DNA from: Sphingomonas sp. JUb134
GTDB lineage: Bacteria > Pseudomonadota > Alphaproteobacteria > Sphingomonadales > Sphingomonadaceae
Reading direction: 5' to 3'
Length of the DNA stretch: 64,000 nt
NCBI RefSeq assembly: GCF_004341505.2
Contig: NZ_SLYP02000001.1
Location: forward strand, 2,318,501 to 2,382,500
Shown here: one piece after another, positions 19,339 through 27,167 of the stretch
How the letters are laid out: each line of letters begins with the position of its first letter
How positions within the stretch are numbered: position 1 is the stretch's first letter
Notes under the pieces: model-generated
The model's input: only the letters and a program-made list of their open reading frames with translations
Database searches by the model: none
What the model was told of the DNA's origin: nothing
Program-made: the position numbers and the translations under genes

Positions 19339-19376
19339 GATATGAAAAGGGCCCCGATCGGGGCCCTTTTCATATC
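19339..19376. terminator. 38-base perfect palindrome after istB (bidirectional terminator)
   Basis: GATATGAAAAGGGCCCC is followed by GATC and then its exact complement, so all 38 bases are self-complementary. Runs of A before and T after the GC core would terminate transcription in both directions. It lies 22 bases after the istB stop, inside the IS21 right end, and is repeated in copy 2. Confidence 0.8.
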
Positions 19377-19445
19377 GTCAGCGCGCGCCTCAAGTGGCCT
19401 GCTTTTACTCCGCCCCGCTGGCCTGGTTTTGCTCCGCCGTTGACA

Positions 19446-20104
19446 GGCTCCAGCCACACGGTCTGCCAGATGCCGCTGACGGGCGTGTACCAGATACCCT
19501 GCGGCGCCAGCGTCTGCTTGCCGCGCGGCTGCACGCCATCGGAAGTGGGATCGGCGACCTGGACCACCAGCTCGTTGTCTCCGCTCCGCAGATGTGCGGT
19601 GATATCGAAGCTGAAGGTGGCGGAGCCGCCCTTGTGCGCCCCCACATAGGCGCCGTTCACCCAGACGGCCGCTTCATAGTCGACGGCGCCGAAGTTCAGA
19701 AGCACGTGCTGCCCGGCCCAATCGGCCGGCACAGCGAAACTGCGCCGATACCAGATGCGGTCGTCCGGAAGAACGGGACGCTGCACGCCCGAAAGCTTCG
19801 ATTCCACCGCGAAAGGGACTAGGATCTTGCCCTGCATCTGCGCGGGCCGGGGTGTGCCCGCTTTCGCAATCGCATAGTCCCATTGGCCGTTGAGATTGAG
19901 CCAACGGTCCCGCACGCGCTGCGGACGCGGATAGCTGCGCCACGCGTTCTCCGGCGTGACCTCCCGGCCCCACTTCGTCGTCAGCGCAGTCTTGTAGACG
20001 ATCGCGTCCGGCGCGGCGGGAACCGTGCGCTGAGCCAACGCCGGAACGCCGCTGGCAAAGCTGAGCGTGGTCCCCAGCAACAAGGCCGTGCGGAAAAATG
20101 CCAT
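19446..20104 (-). pseudogene. Truncated GH2 glycoside hydrolase (N-terminal part)
   Basis: About 219 residues remain from the ATG at 20104, which has GGGAGGATCTG just upstream. A signal peptide (MAFFRTALLLGTTLSFASG, then VPALAQ) is followed by the GH2 sugar-binding jelly roll: WLNLNGQWDYAIAKAG, DRIWYRRSFAVPADW, NFGAVDYEAAVWVNG and SGIWQTVWLEP. The catalytic TIM barrel is lost where IS21 copy 1 ends at 19445. It was probably a secreted beta-galactosidase or beta-mannosidase of the same glycan locus as the GH92 genes. Confidence 0.9.
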
Positions 20105-20192
20105 CAGATCCTCCCTTTTTCTTTCCAGCCTAGGGTCAGGACCCATTGATGTGAGCGTCGCGATCTGATTCAGGCTCCGCAAGGAGACCGGG

Positions 20193-20540
20193 ATGAGTGA
20201 CCTGTTTTGGCTGACGAACGAGCAGATGGAGCGGCTGCGGCCGTTCTTTCCCAAGAGCCACGGGAGGCCGAGGGTAGACGATCGGCGGGTGCTGAGTGGC
20301 ATCGTATTCGTCAATCGCAACGGGCTGCGCTGGCGAGATGCACCCGGCGAGTACGGCCCGCACAAGACGCTGTACAATCGGTGGAAGCGTTGGGGCGAGG
20401 CCGGTGTGTTCACGCGAATGATGGAAGGTCTGGCTGCAGCCGGCGCCGAGCCGCAGACGGTCATGATCGACGCAACCTACCTGAAGGCTCACCGCACGGC
20501 ATCGAGCCTGCGGGTTAAAAAGGGGATCTTGGCCGCCTGA
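20193..20540 (+). CDS. IS5-family transposase, frame A
   Basis: 115 residues: an N-terminal DUF4096-like DNA-binding part (LFWLTNEQMERLRPFFPKSH, NRNGLRWRDAPGEYGP, YNRWKRWGEAGVF) and the first catalytic Asp in VMIDATYLKAHRTAS. It ends a few codons after a TTAAAAAGGGG run at 20515-20525. A -1 shift there joins it to frame B through GDLGRLIGRTKGG to give one transposase of about 250 residues. Confidence 0.92.
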   Translation: MSDLFWLTNEQMERLRPFFPKSHGRPRVDDRRVLSGIVFVNRNGLRWRDAPGEYGPHKTLYNRWKRWGEAGVFTRMMEGLAAAGAEPQTVMIDATYLKAHRTASSLRVKKGILAA

Positions 20541-20560
20541 TCGGCCGCACCAAAGGCGGC

Positions 20561-20950
20561 ATGAACACCAAGCTTCACGCCATCGCCGATGCGAACGGGC
20601 GCCCCTTGAGCTTCTTCATGACCGCGGGCCAGGTCAGCGACTACACCGGCGCGGCAGCGCTACTCGATGACATGCCGAAGGCGCAGTGGCTGCTTGGTGA
20701 TCGCGGCTACGACGCCGACTGGTTCAGGGACGCCCTCCAGGCTAAAGGCATCCAACCCTGCATCCCAGGCCGCAGGTCGCGCAACGAACCGATCCGGTAC
20801 GACAAGCGCCGCTATCGGCGTCGCAGCCGCATCGAGATCATGTTCGGCCGCCTCAAGGACTGGCGCCGGGTCGCTACCCGCTACGACCGCTGCCCCACCG
20901 CCTTCTTCTCCGCAATCGCCCTCGCTGCCACCGTCATCTTCTGGCTGTGA
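20561..20950 (+). CDS. IS5-family transposase, frame B
   Basis: 129 residues from the ATG, although translation probably enters by frameshift from frame A. It has MNTKLHAIADANGRPLSFFM, the second catalytic Asp in LLGDRGYDADWFRDAL, and RSRIEIMFGRLKDWRRVATR containing the DDE Glu. The copy in the nested element at 45532-45921 has the same translation. Confidence 0.92.
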   Translation: MNTKLHAIADANGRPLSFFMTAGQVSDYTGAAALLDDMPKAQWLLGDRGYDADWFRDALQAKGIQPCIPGRRSRNEPIRYDKRRYRRRSRIEIMFGRLKDWRRVATRYDRCPTAFFSAIALAATVIFWL

Positions 20951-21029
20951 TCAACGAGTCCTGACCCTAACGGCAAGGAACGAAGGAGGCGACCGTAATT
21001 ATCTTATCTTTTGACCGAACCTTTCAGGC

Positions 21030-22478
21030 TCACGCCTCTGCCGCAGTCGAGGTCTGCCATCCGCCTCCCAGCGCCAGGAACAAGCGCACCTGATCTGCGG
21101 CGATGCGACTTTCCTGTGCCGCCAGCGCCTGTTCGGCGGAAATCAGAACCCGGTCCGCGTCCAGCACCGGCAGGAAGCCCTGCCGACCCGCACGAAACAG
21201 CGTCTGCGCATCCCGTGCCGCCTGCGCAGCATGAGACCGCGCCTCCTCCAGCTCGCGGCGGCGATCGAGATCGCGTGCATAGACCGTGAGCGCCGTCTCC
21301 ACCTCGCGAAGGGCGGTGAGCACCACCCCGTCGAAGCGCGCGTACGCCGCATCCGCCTCGGCCTCGGCCATGCCGATGCGGGCGCGCACGCGCTTGCGGT
21401 TCGGGAACTCCCAGCTGATCAGCGGCCCTAGCCCGAACTTGAACGTGTCCGATGACAGGAAGGACTCTGCGAGCCCCGCTGAGCCGATGGACGCGCCGAG
21501 ACGGATTTTCGGGTACAGGTCCGCGGTTGCGACCCCGATCCGGGCAGTGGCCGCGCGCAGGAGCAGTTCCGCCTGCCGGACGTCCGGCCTGCGCCGTAGC
21601 AGCGCGGCCCCGTCACCGATCGGGACCGGCCGATCCAGCTGTGGCTCCCGCCCACAGCCCGCCACCCGCCGGTCGAACTCGGCAGGCGGCTTCCCGGTAA
21701 GGGTCGCAAGACGAAACAGCGCCGTCTGCTTCTGGGCGATCAGGGTCGGCAGATTGGCACGGACCTGTGCCTCCTGCGCGGTGGAGCGGGTCACGTCGAG
21801 CGTGCTGCCGCGTCCGCCACGAACCAGCCGCCGTGTCAGCTCGGTGCTGCGTCGCTGCAGATCGAGCGCTTGCTGCACGACGCCGATCTCATGCCCCGCA
21901 GCGCAGGCCTCGACATAGGCGGCGGTGGTCTGGGCGACGACGGTCACGCGGGTCGCGTCATACGCCGCCTGCGTTGCCGCCACATCGGCATCCGCCGCCT
22001 CGATCGCGCGGCGGATCTGACCCGCCAGATCAAGCTGGTAGCTCGCCGATGCCTCCAGCGAATAGACCCAGAAGGATGGGAACGCCTCGCCCGGCATCAA
22101 CTCTTCCTGTGCCGAGGGCATGGCGCGCGAGATGCTTGCGCCGAGCTCCGTCTGCGGCTCTCGCGCATCCTCGGTGATGGTGCGCTGCGCCTGGGCTCGC
22201 GCTATGTTGGCCGCTGCCACGCGCAGGTCTGTATTCGCGGCGATGGCCTCCGCCACGAGGCTGTCGAGCACCGGATCCCGGTACAGACGCCACCAGTCCT
22301 GGGGAACGGCAGTCTCGGCGAAGGCGGGCTCGTTGCCGCTCAAGAACGGCGCCTTGGCAGAAGGCCGTTCGGCGATCGCCGTCTCCGGACGGTGGTAGTC
22401 GGGGCCGACCGGCGCGCAAGCGGCTGCCGCGACGGTGGCAAGCAAGGGAACGACTTTCCGCAGCATCGACGATCTCAT
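21030..22478 (-). CDS. Outer-membrane efflux lipoprotein (NodT/OprM type)
   Basis: A TolC-like outer-membrane channel of 482 residues. It has a lipoprotein signal with lipobox AAAC followed by APVGPDYHRP, two outer-membrane-efflux repeats, DGAALLRRRPDVRQAELL and TARIGVATADLYPKIRLG. Its ATG overlaps the stop of the HlyD gene (ATGA). Together with the HlyD, DUF1656 and FUSC genes it forms a complete tripartite exporter of the AaeAB type. Confidence 0.92.
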   Translation of the reverse strand: MRSSMLRKVVPLLATVAAAACAPVGPDYHRPETAIAERPSAKAPFLSGNEPAFAETAVPQDWWRLYRDPVLDSLVAEAIAANTDLRVAAANIARAQAQRTITEDAREPQTELGASISRAMPSAQEELMPGEAFPSFWVYSLEASASYQLDLAGQIRRAIEAADADVAATQAAYDATRVTVVAQTTAAYVEACAAGHEIGVVQQALDLQRRSTELTRRLVRGGRGSTLDVTRSTAQEAQVRANLPTLIAQKQTALFRLATLTGKPPAEFDRRVAGCGREPQLDRPVPIGDGAALLRRRPDVRQAELLLRAATARIGVATADLYPKIRLGASIGSAGLAESFLSSDTFKFGLGPLISWEFPNRKRVRARIGMAEAEADAAYARFDGVVLTALREVETALTVYARDLDRRRELEEARSHAAQAARDAQTLFRAGRQGFLPVLDADRVLISAEQALAAQESRIAADQVRLFLALGGGWQTSTAAEA

Positions 22479-23410
22479 GCCGTCTTCTCCGGGGTGGCGC
22501 GACGTTCGAGCCCCCCTGCCACCGTACCGGGGCGCGGTGCAGAAGACGGCTCGCGATGGAGGACGTTGACCGTCGCGGTGCGGCCGACGACGAGAGACAA
22601 GCCCGCCGGGACGCGGTCCAGCACGATCCGCACCGGGACACGCTGGGCAAGGCGCACCCAGTTGAAGGTCGGGTTGACGTTGGGGAGCATCTTGTCACCC
22701 GCGGTGCGATCGCGATCGTCCACGCCGCTGGCGATGCTCTGGACATGGCCCTCGATCACCCGCTGCTCCCCCATCAGATGGACTTGCACCCGGTCTCCCG
22801 GCGCGATCCGAGGCAGCTTGGTTTCCTCGAAATAGCCCACGGCATGGATCGACTTGCGATCGATGATCGCGAACTCGGCGCGCCCGGCAGTGGCATAGTC
22901 GCCGGGGCGAAGGTCGAAGTTGGTGATGGTGCCATCCACGCCCGACCGCACCTCCGTACGGGCGAGGTTGAGCCGCGCCGTCTCCAGCTGCACCTGCAGG
23001 CGGGCGAGTTCGGCCTGAAGCTGCTCGACCTTGGCGTCCCCCTGCTCGCGTTCCTCGGCCGGGACCAGGTCTCCGAGGGTGCGGTTACGCCGCGCCTCCC
23101 GCTGGGCCTGCGCGATCAGGACCTGCTGCGCCGCGATTCCCGCCTGCGCCTGCTTGACCGCGAGTTGGTAGCGCGGCCGGTCGATGATGAACAATGGGGT
23201 GCCGGCGCGCACCTCCTGGTTATCGTGCACCAGCACTTCGGTCACCAGCCCCGACACGTCCGGTGCGACCTGCACCACGTCCGCACTGATGCGCCCGTCG
23301 CGGGTCCAGGGATCCTCCTCATAATGCCGCCACAGGGCTTCGGCGACGAAATAGCCGGCGAGGACGATGGCGAAGGTGATCAGGACGCGAATGATGATGA
23401 CGGGTTTCAT
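22475..23410 (-). CDS. HlyD/EmrA-type periplasmic adaptor
   Basis: The membrane-fusion subunit that bridges the FUSC pump to the outer-membrane channel. 311 residues from the ATG at 23410: an N-terminal transmembrane anchor (about 4-24), the lipoyl-like motif VVQVAPDVSGLVTEVLVHDN, a long coiled coil rich in Gln and Ala (about 90-150), and LARTEVRSGVDGTITNFDLRP. It resembles AaeA. The reading upstream of 23410 does not continue the family. Confidence 0.92.
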   Translation of the reverse strand: MKPVIIIRVLITFAIVLAGYFVAEALWRHYEEDPWTRDGRISADVVQVAPDVSGLVTEVLVHDNQEVRAGTPLFIIDRPRYQLAVKQAQAGIAAQQVLIAQAQREARRNRTLGDLVPAEEREQGDAKVEQLQAELARLQVQLETARLNLARTEVRSGVDGTITNFDLRPGDYATAGRAEFAIIDRKSIHAVGYFEETKLPRIAPGDRVQVHLMGEQRVIEGHVQSIASGVDDRDRTAGDKMLPNVNPTFNWVRLAQRVPVRIVLDRVPAGLSLVVGRTATVNVLHREPSSAPRPGTVAGGLERRATPEKTA

Positions 23411-23417
23411 GACGGTC

Positions 23418-23642
23418 TCAGAAGGAAAGCGCGAAGGGAGTGCCGGTGGACAGGGCGGCCGCGAGCAGCCCCCACAGGACGACGACCAGGGCGAAGTCGA
23501 ACAAGCCCCGGTGGAAGACGAAGCGGTAGAAGCCCACACGCGCGAGTGCCCATTCGATCGGGAGCGACACCGCATAGGCGACGATCGCCGCGATCAGCAG
23601 CGGGTGGACATAGATGCCGTTGATGTCGATCTGGCCGTTCAT
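23418..23642 (-). CDS. DUF1656 small membrane protein (AaeX-like)
   Basis: 74 residues with two transmembrane segments (about 11-32 and 45-66), starting MNGQIDINGIYVHPLLIAAI. DUF1656 proteins such as AaeX sit between the FUSC and HlyD genes of aromatic-acid efflux operons, as here, and their exact role is unknown. It lies 7 bases upstream of the HlyD start and overlaps the FUSC stop. Confidence 0.88.
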   Translation of the reverse strand: MNGQIDINGIYVHPLLIAAIVAYAVSLPIEWALARVGFYRFVFHRGLFDFALVVVLWGLLAAALSTGTPFALSF

Positions 23643-25696
23643 GCGGCAAGGGCCTCCGGTTGCCAGGCGCTGGCGTCGGGAAAGAGGTTGCGGCGCAGGC
23701 CGACGAGTGCGTGCAGCGTGGGCTCACGGCCAGGGAAATCCGCCGGCGTGTCCAGGGTCAGCGCCAATGCGACGTCGATCTCGTCGAGCAGCATCAACGG
23801 CGCACGTTCGCTCGCTCCGTTTCCGAGCCGGCGGAAGTGGCGTCCGAGGGTTACGACAAGCCGCTCCAACGCGACCCGTGCGGCGCCCGACGGGGTCGTT
23901 CGCGCCGCTTCGCGGACCTGAAGCACGCCCAGGCCGACGCGAAGATCGCGAAGGGCGTCGGTTCCAGCGAGCCTGAGGTCCGCGGCTGCGCGCGGGAGGC
24001 GGGGAAGGATAAGCCCCACCCGGTCCAGCATGCGACTGGTCCAGGCCGCCGGACTGCGGATCGAACGCCCCTCGGCCGCGTCGGCGAGATCGCGCCAGCC
24101 GGCCCGCAGGACCCGCAGCACCGCAGCCGCGGGATCCAGCACGCGCACCAGACGGGTCGCGAAGATCGCGGCCAGAACCCCCGCGCACAACGCGAAATTG
24201 CTGTTCACGAAGGTGGCGAAATCGGACGGACCATAGTTGTTGTTGAGCGCCAGCCCGCCCGCGATCCCTACCACCAGCGGCATCGTCGCACCGGCGAGTG
24301 CCGGGAAGGCGACTGCCACGCCGAGCGGCAGGAAAAGGGGCGCGAGTACCAGCGCCAGCAGCGGAAAGCCGCTGATCATCGGCAGGATGGCGAACAGGTA
24401 CAAGCCGACGAGCGGAATGCCGGCCGCGGTGCCGTAGAGGAAACCACGCTGCGCGACGGTGGGATCGTCCATGGCCGCGAAGAAGCAGCACATGACCGCG
24501 GCGATCATCGTTGCAGTGGCGCCGTCGGGCCAGCCGCTGAAGATCCAGAACGCTGCGCATCCCCCGATCGCCAGCACCGCGGCAAAGGCCGAGCGCAGCG
24601 CGAGCGCGTAGTCGAGGTGGAACTTGCGCGGGCGCGCCGCCCGGATCGTCTGCCGCAACGCCTGGGGCAGCTTCTCCTCAGGGAAGCGGATCGCGCGTGC
24701 GAGCGACCGGATGGTCCCGAGCAAAACGATGAGTTCCGCCAGCCGACCTGCAAGGTTTACCTGGAGAAGCGCATTCCAGTCGTGTCTTCTCGCCGCCTCC
24801 CGCGAAAGCGCTTCGGCGCGCTCGTGGAGCATGTCCGGATCCGCCGCAGCGGGATCCTTGATCCAGCTGCGGATGTCCTCGATCAGCCGATCGAGGTACT
24901 CCGGTAGCGCCCCTGCCGCCCGCAGCGTGACGATGCGATCCTCAATCGCGGAGGCCATCGGCAGCAACAGCACCAATCGGTCCTGAAGTGCGGCCAGTGT
25001 CCTGCGCTCCGGGCGAATCCGCGCGGTGTCATAGGGCAGATGTGTGCCCAGCAGATGGAGCTCGGTCGTATCGTTCGCGAGGCGGCGGCGCTCCATCTCC
25101 GTCTCTGGGGAGGAGGCGCCGGACAGGGCGTCCGCGGTCCAGCGCTCGGCATCCGCCAGGATGTCGCGCAGCCGATCGCGCACCGCGTCGCCCACGCTCA
25201 GCGGGAAGATGATCGAGTGGAACAACATCGCGCAGAACACACCGAGCCCGATTTCCTGGGCGCGGAGCACCGCGGTGCCGAACACCTGCTCCGGGTGACC
25301 TGCGGAAGGAAACCCGACGAAGGCGGCCGTATAACCGGCCAGCATGAAGAGGTAGGAGCGCGGGGTACGGTCCATCAGCGAAACGAACAGGCAGCCGCCG
25401 ACCCACAGGGCCATCACCAGCGTCAGCAACACCGGCGCGTTCACGAACGCCAGCACCATGAGCACTGCGGCGCCCGCGCCGACGACGGTCCCGATGAGGC
25501 GGAACACGCCCTTGGAAACCGACGCGCCGGACAGGGGCTGGCTCGCGATATAGACCGTCACCATTGCCCAAAAGGGACGTTCCAGGCCGATCTCGAAGGA
25601 GAGGAACAACGCCAGCAAGGCGCCGGCAAAGGCGTTGGCCGAGAACACCAGATGACGCACGCCGATCGTCACGCGGCCGGCGTCCCGTCTGGACAT
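23639..25696 (-). CDS. FUSC-family inner-membrane exporter (AaeB-like)
   Basis: The inner-membrane component of the exporter, 685 residues. The first membrane block (about 15-160, with FSANAFAGALLALFLSFEIG and PRSYLFMLAGYTAAFVGFP) is followed by a soluble helical domain (about 165-340). A second membrane block covers about 355-520 and a cytoplasmic C-terminal domain ends the protein. This two-block plan is typical of FUSC/AaeB pumps for aromatic acids. The start overlaps the MarR gene by 28 bases, and a later start is possible. The substrate is inferred only from family. Confidence 0.92.
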   Translation of the reverse strand: MSRRDAGRVTIGVRHLVFSANAFAGALLALFLSFEIGLERPFWAMVTVYIASQPLSGASVSKGVFRLIGTVVGAGAAVLMVLAFVNAPVLLTLVMALWVGGCLFVSLMDRTPRSYLFMLAGYTAAFVGFPSAGHPEQVFGTAVLRAQEIGLGVFCAMLFHSIIFPLSVGDAVRDRLRDILADAERWTADALSGASSPETEMERRRLANDTTELHLLGTHLPYDTARIRPERRTLAALQDRLVLLLPMASAIEDRIVTLRAAGALPEYLDRLIEDIRSWIKDPAAADPDMLHERAEALSREAARRHDWNALLQVNLAGRLAELIVLLGTIRSLARAIRFPEEKLPQALRQTIRAARPRKFHLDYALALRSAFAAVLAIGGCAAFWIFSGWPDGATATMIAAVMCCFFAAMDDPTVAQRGFLYGTAAGIPLVGLYLFAILPMISGFPLLALVLAPLFLPLGVAVAFPALAGATMPLVVGIAGGLALNNNYGPSDFATFVNSNFALCAGVLAAIFATRLVRVLDPAAAVLRVLRAGWRDLADAAEGRSIRSPAAWTSRMLDRVGLILPRLPRAAADLRLAGTDALRDLRVGLGVLQVREAARTTPSGAARVALERLVVTLGRHFRRLGNGASERAPLMLLDEIDVALALTLDTPADFPGREPTLHALVGLRRNLFPDASAWQPEALAA

Positions 25697-26127
25697 TCCT
25701 GGAGAACGACCGCCAGGCGGTCCATCACCCGCAACGCGGCGCGAACGTCTTCGTCCGGGATCCCCGCGAAGACGCGCGCGCGCAGCGTCGCCGAACGCTC
25801 TTCGACCTCTGCGGCAAGGCTCCGGCCGGCGTCGGTGAGGTGGAGGGTCTTGGCGCGGCCGTCCTCAGGATCGGGACGACGATCGAGGAGACCCGCCTGC
25901 AGCAGCTGCTGGATGAGCGGAACCAGCGATGCCCCTTCCAGTCCCAGCTCTTCTGCAAGCGTCCCCTGGCGAAGCCCGTCTCCCATCCGGCCGATCAGCA
26001 TCACGGCCAGCGCCGTGGTGTGGGACAGATCGAGCGAGGAGAGCCCTTTGTCGATGTAGCGTCGATAGGCGCGCGCGAGCGGCATCAGGCGGTGCGTGAA
26101 CCCGCGTTGCAGCTGTTGATCCGGCAT
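25669..26127 (-). CDS. MarR-family regulator of the efflux operon
   Basis: 152 residues with a winged-helix core: GRMGDGLRQGTLAEELGLEG as the recognition region, LIQQLLQAGLLDRRPDPEDG and AKTLHLTDAGRSL as the wing. MarR proteins usually repress adjacent efflux genes and release on binding phenolic ligands. It is the first gene of the operon MarR-FUSC-DUF1656-HlyD-OMF. A perfect palindrome 13 bases upstream of its start is the likely operator, so autoregulation is expected. Confidence 0.92.
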   Translation of the reverse strand: MPDQQLQRGFTHRLMPLARAYRRYIDKGLSSLDLSHTTALAVMLIGRMGDGLRQGTLAEELGLEGASLVPLIQQLLQAGLLDRRPDPEDGRAKTLHLTDAGRSLAAEVEERSATLRARVFAGIPDEDVRAALRVMDRLAVVLQECPDGTPAA

Positions 26128-26139
26128 GGCGACGCCAGA

Positions 26140-26157
26140 TAGTTAGGAAGCTAACTA
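26140..26157. promoter_or_regulatory. Palindromic operator of the MarR-efflux operon
   Basis: TAGTTAG-GAAG-CTAACTA is an exact 7-base inverted repeat with a 4-base spacer, AT-rich in a GC-rich genome. It ends 13 bases before the MarR ATG (26127) and lies about 150 bases from the divergent EEP gene. Size and spacing match MarR dimer sites. Confidence 0.75.
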
Positions 26158-26308
26158 AATGGAACCCCGCTCAGCAACATTTTGTTGCAAACCATGGCGA
26201 GGTCTCCACAGGGGACGCCCGCGGAGGCGCATCGCGCAGGGTCGTCATGGCATTGACGCGATCCCCGCCCATCGGGAAATGACCAGCAAGAAGAATTGGG
26301 GAGAATGA

Positions 26309-27148
26309 ATGATGTCGATCCTGCGCCGGAGCATAGGGCTGTTCCTCGTCGCCACAGTGGCAGCCTGCGCGCCGGCCTCTTCGCTGCGGGTGATGACCTT
26401 CAACGTCCGCCTTTCCTACGATGAGGGTCCGACCCGGTGGGACGTGCGCCGCCCCGTGATGGTGGCGACGATCCGCGACACCCAGCCCGATGTGATCGGC
26501 ACGCAGGAACTCCACCAGCGGCAGGGCGACGATCTGGTGCGCGCGCTGCCGCAATATCGCTGGTTCGGCCGCGATCGACGGGGCGGTCACGCGGATGAGC
26601 ACATGGGCATCCTTTATCGCACCGACCGGCTCCGGCTGGTGACCGAGGGCGACTTCTGGCTGTCCGACACGCCCGAGCAGCCGGGCAGCATGAGCTGGGG
26701 TACCGATCTGCCGCGCATGGCGACCTGGGGCGTGTTCGAGACCCTCGGCCGCAACCCGCGCCGCTTCGTGTTCGTCGACACCCACTTGCCCCACCGGGAG
26801 CAGGATGCCCAAGCGCGCGAGCAGGGCGGCGCCCTGATCCTGTCGCGCCTGCCCGCAATCGCCAAGGACCTGCCGCTGGTCGTGGCCGGCGACTTCAACG
26901 CAGAACCGGACAGCGGCGTCTACGCTGAGTTCTCCAAGGCCCTCACCGACGCCTGGACGGCGGCTCCGCGAAAGCAGGGTCCGGAGCTCACCTTCCACGA
27001 TTTCACGGGCGTCGGCAAAAAGCGCATCGACTATCTGTTCGTCCGCGGCTTCCAGATCAAGGACGCGACGGTCGATACGCATCACGAGGGTACGACCTAT
27101 GCCTCGGATCACTTCCCCGTGATGGCGACGGTCGCCTTCGAGAAATAG
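26309..27148 (+). CDS. Endonuclease/exonuclease/phosphatase-family lipoprotein
   Basis: 279 residues with a lipoprotein signal (lipobox VAAC at about 17-20). The metal-dependent EEP core has VMTFNVRLSYDEG, DVIGTQELHQRQ, FVDTHLPHREQ, VVAGDFNAEPDSG and ASDHFPVMATV, so all the usual Asn, Glu, Asp and His positions are present. A surface-anchored member probably acts on phosphodiesters outside the cytoplasm, but the substrate cannot be set from sequence. GGGGAG precedes the ATG. Confidence 0.88.
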   Translation: MMSILRRSIGLFLVATVAACAPASSLRVMTFNVRLSYDEGPTRWDVRRPVMVATIRDTQPDVIGTQELHQRQGDDLVRALPQYRWFGRDRRGGHADEHMGILYRTDRLRLVTEGDFWLSDTPEQPGSMSWGTDLPRMATWGVFETLGRNPRRFVFVDTHLPHREQDAQAREQGGALILSRLPAIAKDLPLVVAGDFNAEPDSGVYAEFSKALTDAWTAAPRKQGPELTFHDFTGVGKKRIDYLFVRGFQIKDATVDTHHEGTTYASDHFPVMATVAFEK

Positions 27149-27167
27149 GGGTAAGGAAGAGCCCCGC

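Larger units (their letters stand above)
16873..19445 (+). mobile_element. IS21-family insertion sequence, copy 1 (2573 bp)
   Basis: The ends were set by comparison with the second copy at 41969-44541, of equal length. The left end TGTGAAGGGCGGTGACAAAC and the right end (reverse complement TGTCAACGGCGGAGCAAAAC) form imperfect terminal repeats of about 27 bases. A second, related motif GGCGGAGTAAAA-CGGCCA occurs internally near both ends (about 16926-16948 and 19393-19412), as is usual for IS21. It encodes istA and istB. Flanks GCGTGGA and GGCTCCA show no target duplication. It lies between two truncated genes. Confidence 0.95.
20133..20967 (+). mobile_element. IS5-family (IS427-like) element, intact copy, 835 bp
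   Basis: The terminal repeats begin GGGTCAGGACCCATTGAT and, on the other end, GGGTCAGGACTCGTTGAT. TA is duplicated at both sides (20131-20132, 20968-20969), within CTA...TAA, so the target was CTAA, matching the YTAR preference of the IS427 group. It holds two frames joined by a putative frameshift. It lies 29 bases upstream of the truncated GH2 start, separating that gene from its native promoter region. Confidence 0.94.

Noticed and set aside
16865..19452. Short target duplication around IS21 copy 1
   Set aside because: Flanks GCGTGGA and GGCTCCA share no 4-8 base direct repeat, and cross-comparison with the flanks of copy 2 also fails.
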